Positions 58,849 through 64,000 of a stretch of DNA of 64,000 nt are shown here, piece by piece. The stretch covers positions 496,001-560,000 of the forward strand of contig CAVTUH010000002.1 in NCBI GenBank assembly GCA_963737835.1. Reading direction: 5' to 3'. The position numbers and the translations under genes were made by a program. The notes beneath the pieces are model-generated. The model made no database searches. It was not told where the DNA came from and worked only from the letters and a program-made list of their open reading frames with translations. The DNA comes from Palsa-1248 sp963737835. Its GTDB lineage: Bacteria > Gemmatimonadota > Gemmatimonadetes > Gemmatimonadales > Gemmatimonadaceae. Within the stretch, counting starts at the first letter, position 1; the number at the start of each line of letters is the position of its first letter.

Positions 58849-60795
58849 GGCGACCCCGCGGCGTGACGCGTGGCCGATCGAACCGCCGCTGTTTGTGGAC
58901 CCGGCCCCGCTGGCGCGCCGAGTCCGTAGACGTAGAGCGTCCCGCCCTGCGGAGTATAGCCCGCAATCCCCTTCTGCGTCAATGCGGCCCCGCCCACTCC
59001 GCTCAGGACAGCGACATATTGCTTGCCGTCGGGTCCGAGATAGGTCATCGGATTCCCAATGATCCCGGAGCCCACCTTGGATTGCCAGAGCGCTTTGCCG
59101 GTCGTGGCGTCGACCGCCTTGAAGTAGCCATCCACCGTGCCGTAAAACACCAGGTTCCCACCCGTTGCCAATGCGCCCCCGAACACCGGGAATTTCTCCG
59201 GCACCTGCCAGCGCGCAGTACCGGTCGTCGCATCCCAGGCGATGAGCTCACCTCGGTGACCGCCAGGCGCGGGGTACCGCTTCATACGCACACCCCAGTA
59301 TGGCGTGCCCGGGATGTAGCTCACCCGGTACGCCTGATAGTCCATACACAGGTTGATCGCCGGCACGTAGAAGAGCCTCGTCTCCGGTGAAAACGCCGCT
59401 GGCTCCGCGTCCTTTCCACCCACGTCCGGCGGACAGAATGTCTCGCACGGTGACACCTGCCATCGTGTTCTTATCCGGATTGAGCTCGGGCGCGCCGGTC
59501 TTGAGGTCGATGTCCTTCGCCCAGTTCTCGTACGCATACGGCTTGGCGATCAGGATCTCACCGGTCGTGCGATCGATCGTGTAGGCAAACGCGTTCCGAT
59601 CGAAGTGCACGGCGAGCTTCCGCATCTGCTGGTTGATCGGCAGGTCGACCAGGATGTATTCGGTGACGGCGTCATAGTCGTGCTCATCGTGCGGAGTGAT
59701 CTGGTCGGCCCACTTCGCCGCCCCGTTGTCGGCGTCTCGCGCGAAGAGTGTGCTCGTCCACTTGTTGTCGCCGGGCCGCTGATCCTGCGTCCACGGGCCC
59801 GGGTTGCTCGTGCCGTAGTAGATGAGGTTCTGCGCGGGGTCATAGGACACCCATCCCCATACGGCGCCCGCTCCATGCTGCCACGCATCCGCCGGCCAGG
59901 TCGTGATACCCAAGTCCTTGCCGCGATCCTTCGCATAGAACGGGTGGAAGTCGGCTCCGATCTTCACAAGACTGTCCGGACCGGTGCTGTACGCACGCCA
60001 GAGCAGCTTGCCGGTCTTGATGTCGAGTGCGGCGACCCACCCCAGCACACCCATTTCGCCGCCCGAGTTGCCGACGATCACCTTGTCCTTCGCGATTAGC
60101 GGGGCCATGGTCATCGTGGCGCCTTTTCGGATATCGTCGAGCCTCGTCTCCCAGAGCTCCTTCCCCGTGTTCGCGTCGAGCGCGATCGTGCGGTCATCGA
60201 GCAGGTTGTAAATCAGCTTGCCATCGCCGTAGGCCCAGCCTCGTGTCACGACATCGCAGCATGCGATGCCGACTGACCAGGGGTCGGTGTTGGGATGAAA
60301 CTCCCACTTGACCTGCCCGCTGTGTGAGAGATCGAGCGCGTACGCCACGCCGGGAAACGGCGTTACGATGTACATGGTCGACCCGATGACGAGCGGCGTG
60401 CCCTCGTGGCCGTGCAGTTGCCCCGTCGAGAAGGTCCAAGCCTGCTGGAGCTGGGCGACGTTGTCGGTCGTGATCTGATTCAGCTCGCTGTACCGAGTCA
60501 GCGCCGTGTTCCGGCCATCGATACGCCATTCGCCGACCGCGCCCGCGGTTGCGCCGACCGTCGGGGCCGGCGCGGGAGCGGATGACAATGAAACGTCTGC
60601 GCCCGCCGCAGCCGGGATGGCGGCCGCAGTCTCCGGCTGGGATCCATTATCGCGGCAGCCTGCCGACATGACCAGGACGCAGAGCACCAGCGCAGCCGCC
60701 CGGCGAGTCGCCGCCCCGAGCGTCCGCGCGTGCGCGCCTGCGTCAGCTGCGCCAAGCGCGCCTCCAGCGCGAACACGAAGTCGTAACTCGACCAT
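58845..60795 (-). pseudogene. PQQ-dependent alcohol dehydrogenase with lanthanide-type motif, frameshifted
   Basis: Eight-bladed PQQ propeller, 649 residues after repair, XoxF/Adh type. Leader with a lipobox-like LVLCVLVMSAGC. Vicinal disulfide GIACCDVV (Cys179-Cys180). The catalytic segment TPHDEHDYDAV holds Asp373 and, two residues on, Asp375; this Asp-Tyr-Asp pattern marks lanthanide-using enzymes. The frame breaks after GVTVRDI; the other frame continues CPPDVGGKDAEPAAFSPETR and NLCMDYQAYRVSYIPGTPYWG. One extra base near 59436 explains it. Start ATG at 60795 follows GGAGAAGG; the stop overlaps the cytochrome gene. In an otherwise intact operon the break may be a sequence error. Confidence 0.9.
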
Positions 60796-60916
60796 GCGAC
60801 CTTCTCCAGATTTCAACGGTTCGTACAATCGTGCGGCGCAACGGGGCGAATGCGGGGACCGACCATCTGTGCCCGGTGATCTGGCTGTTCGAGGCGGGGA
60901 TGCGTGCGACTCGGCG

Positions 60917-61762
60917 TCACGGCGCCGCGATGAGTGGAGCGATGGGGATCGACAAGCCAAGGAGAAGGAGTGCCGGTCGCGAGTTCGTGAGGAATACGCG
61001 CTCGCCTTTAGGCACCTCATCACCCGCCTGTGGCATGTCCGTCGCCCGATAGTCCAGCACGACAACCACGCCAAGCTGATGAATCCACACCTTGTCCGGC
61101 ACCCAGCTGAACGCATGCACGGTCGTGCCAATGCCAAGGTCCAGCTTGTGCGTGAACGAACTCGCATCGCTCGGGCGTTGCGCAGGACTGAAATTGTCGC
61201 CGATATACGGCGTCACCGTCAACCACCCGCCTGTGAGTTGCGGCGTCACGACGTCGTAGGAGACGGCACCGGTCACCGACAGCCCCGGCGTTCGAATCGG
61301 CGTTCCAAGCTCGCTCGCCGTGTATTCCGTATAGGGGTTCGCGTTTGCGGTCGCCGTCGGCAGCCATTGCGTGCTGACGAACAGATTGAGGTGCGGGACG
61401 AGCGTTGGGATGTTCGTGAACAGTATGAGCTCCAGGTTGTTCTGCGGCGCGAGGCCCGTGACGGCCCCCGTGGTCAGCGACTGCACCGTGGGTCCGCCGA
61501 ACAAATGCGAGTGATTCAACACCGGTTGGAGCGTCAGCGTTGGCGCGCAGAGAATCTGCTTGCATGGTTTCGGGGGCTGCGCACCCGCGCGATTGGCGGC
61601 GAACGGGATGGTGCTGACGAGCAAGGCCACGACGCGCGCCGCTGCGTCCCCCCGCGATTGTGCGCCCAGCCCGCCACCACGTGTCGTCGCCGCGAGCTGC
61701 GCGCGAGCGCCCGGGCGTGGGCGAAGAATCGATCGCGGCAAGCGGGCAATCAGGTAGCGCAT
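60917..61762 (-). CDS. Hypothetical exported beta-barrel-like protein
   Basis: 281 residues. After an Arg-rich N-terminus comes a signal-like segment (VVALLVSTIPFAANRAGAQ). The mature part has alternating beta strands (LELILFTNIPTLVPHLNLFV, TGAVSYDVVTPQLTGGWLTV, VWIHQLGVVVVLDYRA) as in outer-membrane channel-type proteins. The true start may be downstream of the ATG at 61762. It lies 121 bp upstream of the PQQ dehydrogenase on the same strand and could admit its substrate. Family not recognised. Confidence 0.6.
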   Translation of the reverse strand: MRYLIARLPRSILRPRPGARAQLAATTRGGGLGAQSRGDAAARVVALLVSTIPFAANRAGAQPPKPCKQILCAPTLTLQPVLNHSHLFGGPTVQSLTTGAVTGLAPQNNLELILFTNIPTLVPHLNLFVSTQWLPTATANANPYTEYTASELGTPIRTPGLSVTGAVSYDVVTPQLTGGWLTVTPYIGDNFSPAQRPSDASSFTHKLDLGIGTTVHAFSWVPDKVWIHQLGVVVVLDYRATDMPQAGDEVPKGERVFLTNSRPALLLLGLSIPIAPLIAAP

Positions 61763-61949
61763 GACTCCTGGCAGCGTTGTGGCAATCCACGCCGTTTCGC
61801 ATGGCGTGTGCCACTTCGGTGGGCCGCCGCGCCTTTCGCCATCGCGGGCCCGCGACCGGTTCTCATGACATCGGCTCGCGCGTCGCCGGCGCTATGCTTT
61901 GATACCAATGGAGCGTTCACTGCGGGGTGGGAGCCGGCCTGAGCGACTG

Positions 61950-62981
61950 TCACCGGCTCGCCATACCCCCGTTCATGTCCCAGACCTGGAAGGCACCTGG
62001 GTTCATCTCGGTGATCCCGAGGCGGTGCCAATGCGTATCCATTGTCACGTCCGACGGGGAAGTCAGCCCCTGCACGAGGGGCACCAAATGATCGCCACTC
62101 AGCCGAAACACCGCGCCCGAGCCCCAGCTCGTGAGGAGGACCGTCCCGTCCGATTCCACCTCAACGCCGTCGAACTTGCCCTTGCCCGCCGCGATCGGCA
62201 TGGGAGCGGTCTCGCCCGGCGCCCACGCCAGCACGGTGTCGCCGCCGAAGGGCGTGATTATGAACCGGCTGCCCGTGGCATCCCAGGCGATCCCGTCGGG
62301 GGTATCGAGCGCCTTCAATGCCAGAGCGACCACCGGAGAGCGGCCCGGCACGACCTTGAGGATGCGCATCGGGGCGCCCGGTGTCGGCTGCCCATGCGGA
62401 TTCGGATGCATGCCCATGTCCGTGACGTAGATCGCCCCGTCCGGACCCCAATCGAAGTCATTCAGGATATGGGGGTGCAAGGCCGAGAAATCGATCCTGC
62501 CAAGCGACTTGCCCGTCCGGAGGTCGAAGGACCGCAGCACGTCAATGTCCAGCACGAACAACGTGTCACCCCGGACCCGCGACCCCATGGGTCCGTTGAG
62601 CGTCACGCCGCCCACTCCGTTTCTCAGGAAGTGCAGACTGTCGATCGTGCCGTCCGGTCTCACGCGACTGATGAATCCCTTCCCGTCCTTGATACCGACC
62701 GGGCCTGCCACATTGCTGACGTAGAAGAAGTCGGTCGCCCTGTCGTACACGACCGCCTCGGGTTGCTCGAAACCCGTAATCGCAGCAACTCGCGGGGAAA
62801 CGGCCGCGCGGCCCACCGCATTCATAGCCGCCGCAAGGGTCACCTGCTGGCCTTGCACTGGTGTCGGGTGTATACCACGGTGGCCTGCGGTCGCGCCCAC
62901 AAGGAACACCATGAGCAGGAGGCCTACACCCCCCGCGAGCAATGCTCCACGATCGTCGTTGTTTGCCTTGGATCGTTTCAT
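61950..62981 (-). CDS. Exported SMP-30/gluconolactonase-like six-bladed propeller
   Basis: 343 residues. N-terminal membrane anchor or signal LLAGGVGLLLMVFLVGATAG. Propeller blades include FEQPEAVVYDRATDFFYVSN, ILNDFDWGPDGAIYVTDMG, LDTPDGIAWDATGSRFIITP and FDGVEVESDGTVLLTSWGSG, as in SMP-30/NHL proteins. The ATG at 62981 has AGGTGG upstream. Possibly a lactonase or a binding protein; metal ligands cannot be fixed by eye. First of the co-directional series leading into the PQQ/oxidase operon, but a separate transcript is possible (187-bp gap). Confidence 0.82.
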   Translation of the reverse strand: MKRSKANNDDRGALLAGGVGLLLMVFLVGATAGHRGIHPTPVQGQQVTLAAAMNAVGRAAVSPRVAAITGFEQPEAVVYDRATDFFYVSNVAGPVGIKDGKGFISRVRPDGTIDSLHFLRNGVGGVTLNGPMGSRVRGDTLFVLDIDVLRSFDLRTGKSLGRIDFSALHPHILNDFDWGPDGAIYVTDMGMHPNPHGQPTPGAPMRILKVVPGRSPVVALALKALDTPDGIAWDATGSRFIITPFGGDTVLAWAPGETAPMPIAAGKGKFDGVEVESDGTVLLTSWGSGAVFRLSGDHLVPLVQGLTSPSDVTMDTHWHRLGITEMNPGAFQVWDMNGGMASR

Positions 62982-63169
62982 CACCCACCTCTCAGCAGAT
63001 AATGCCGGTACTGCGCCACTCCATTGGTATCCATACGATGGTCGCTCTAGCACTCGGCGTGCCGACAGGGCCGGATGTGATGCGGGATCGGTCTGTCGCT
63101 GGCGCGGAGAGCATCCTGCTGCGCACCGATGAGCCCCCCGCGGTCAGCGCATGGCGGCCGTCGCGGACC

Positions 63170-64000
63170 GTGGCGGTACGGTGCCGCACAAACCGGCGGC
63201 GAGCGGGCGGCCGGCCTTTCGGGGACGCATCATGCTGGCCGATCGGCGCGGGGCGACGAGCTGGAGCGATCCGCCGCGCCGGCAGGGCGGTGGTTCTCGC
63301 CACACTGCTCACGGGCTGCCGCTCGGGGCCAGCTGGGTGGTACCACGCCGCCCGCCGAGCGCGGGAGATCATGGGTCGGTCGCGCGTCGCGTTGCATATG
63401 TGTGTCCCACGAGACGTCCCTGGCGCACTGGCGTTGTGTGGTGTGCATGTGGTCTACGAGAACCGAGCCTTGCAGTCCGGACGACCGGTTCCGCTGGAGA
63501 TTGTCATCTTGCCTGCCACGGGGCCGCACCCGCAGCCGGATGTCATCGTGCCGCTCAACGGCGGACCGGGACTCGGAGCGGCGACAGAAGCCGGGATCGC
63601 GGGCTTCGTACGCGGGGCCTGGCCGACGCATGACATCCTGCTGGTCGATCAGCGAGGCACCGGTCAGTCCAATCCGCTGAACTGCCAGCTCTTTGGCGAT
63701 GGACAGCATGCGTCGGCCTATCTCGGATCGCGGTTGCCCGCGGCGCGCGTCCCCGCATGTCGCGCAGCGCTCGCGCGTCACGCCGACCTCACGCAGTACA
63801 CGACGCCCATCGCAGCCGATGATCTCGACGAAGTGCTGACTGCGCTGGGCTACGACCGCGCGGATATCGCGGGCTTCTCGTATGGCGGTCGCGCCGCACT
63901 CGTGTTCCTGCGCCGCCACCCAAGTCGCGTGCGGAGTGTCGTGGTGGCGTGGGGCGTCGGGCCAGAGGTCACGATTCCACTGTCGATGGCGTCGGCCGCG
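63170..64000 (+). CDS. Alpha/beta hydrolase (proline-iminopeptidase/TAP-like), partial at window edge
   Basis: Open to the end of the window. The hydrolase part reads ALCGVHVVYENRA, VPLNGGPGLGA (oxyanion region), DQRGTGQSNPLNC, then AADDLDEVLTALGYDRADI and the nucleophile elbow GFSYGGRAALVFL with Ser in GFSYGG. A lipoprotein-like signal, AVVLATLLTGCRSG, lies at about 63287-63328. The start is uncertain: GTG at 63170 is used, ATGs at 63080 and 63371 are in frame, and none has a good ribosome site. Divergent from the SMP-30-like gene. Confidence 0.75.
   Translation, partial: MAVRCRTNRRRAGGRPFGDASCWPIGAGRRAGAIRRAGRAVVLATLLTGCRSGPAGWYHAARRAREIMGRSRVALHMCVPRDVPGALALCGVHVVYENRALQSGRPVPLEIVILPATGPHPQPDVIVPLNGGPGLGAATEAGIAGFVRGAWPTHDILLVDQRGTGQSNPLNCQLFGDGQHASAYLGSRLPAARVPACRAALARHADLTQYTTPIAADDLDEVLTALGYDRADIAGFSYGGRAALVFLRRHPSRVRSVVVAWGVGPEVTIPLSMASAA

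Noticed and set aside
1..64000. tRNA, rRNA, riboswitch and phage structural genes
   Set aside because: None was recognised on reading both strands; no covariance-model search could be run.

Overview
The window is high-GC bacterial chromosome with dense genes, many of them for exported proteins. I see no rRNA, tRNA or CRISPR array. The best guess for the source is a Gemmatimonadota-type soil bacterium. Reasons are the ECF sigma/anti-sigma/HEAT-repeat operon, a single-gene FtsX/MacB-type (ADOP) permease, a Ser/Thr kinase with an unusual C-terminal module, Tat-exported TldD/PmbA peptidases, and abundant short dispersed repeats. This assignment is an inference from gene content; no marker gene is present.

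Layout. 1-7.1 kb: molybdenum hydroxylase pair, a PEBP protein, a frameshifted GNAT, a cyclic-nucleotide-binding protein without a DNA-binding domain, and LigD-type ligase and polymerase as separate genes. 7.1-11.3 kb: two complete insertion sequences (IS5 and IS481 families) with exact target duplications, each sitting in a copy of the same palindromic repeat, on either side of a secreted LVIVD-like protein. 11.3-19.5 kb: MarR regulator, SthA transhydrogenase, Ser/Thr kinase plus a stand-alone paralogue of its C-terminal module, M13 peptidase, F420/NADP-type oxidoreductase. 19.8-23.2 kb: four-gene operon of ECF sigma factor, putative anti-sigma factor and two exported HEAT-repeat proteins. 23.3-28.2 kb: ankyrin protein, tyrosine recombinase with a palindrome at its promoter, a 53-residue small gene with its own terminator, SDR, and a PadR/VOC divergent pair. 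28.3-36.3 kb: LytS/LytTR two-component system and several exported proteins including a degenerate metallo-beta-lactamase fold. 36.5-46.9 kb: eight co-directional genes, TldD-PmbA followed by MoxR-DUF58-BatA-DUF4175-DUF4159-membrane protein. 47-54.1 kb: HdeD-like protein, frameshifted ADOP permease, hybrid histidine kinase with two kinase cores. 54.2-63 kb, minus strand: a respiratory operon of PQQ dehydrogenase, cytochrome c, oxidase subunits II, I and III and a small membrane protein, preceded by a beta-barrel-like protein and an SMP-30-like protein. A partial alpha/beta hydrolase runs off the right edge.

The clearest functional unit is the right-hand operon. A periplasmic PQQ dehydrogenase with the Asp-Tyr-Asp lanthanide signature would pass electrons to a lipoprotein cytochrome c and then to a cytochrome-c-fused oxidase. 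The catalytic subunit of that oxidase lacks the usual proton-channel Glu and Lys. The second is the TldD/PmbA-MoxR block, which looks like one envelope maturation machine.

Three families of dispersed intergenic repeats recur. A is a short GC hairpin containing GGGGCGAC/GTCGCCC, seven copies. B is purine/pyrimidine repeats of GAAAGTAGA joined to a GGGCGC-GCGCCC hairpin, ten or more copies, some read into proteins. C is a roughly 120-150 bp palindrome flanked by GACGTTA/GACGTTG iterations, two full copies and a fragment, both full copies hit by insertion sequences. Three genes (GNAT, ADOP permease, PQQ dehydrogenase) carry an apparent one-base insertion; I cannot tell real pseudogenes from sequence error.
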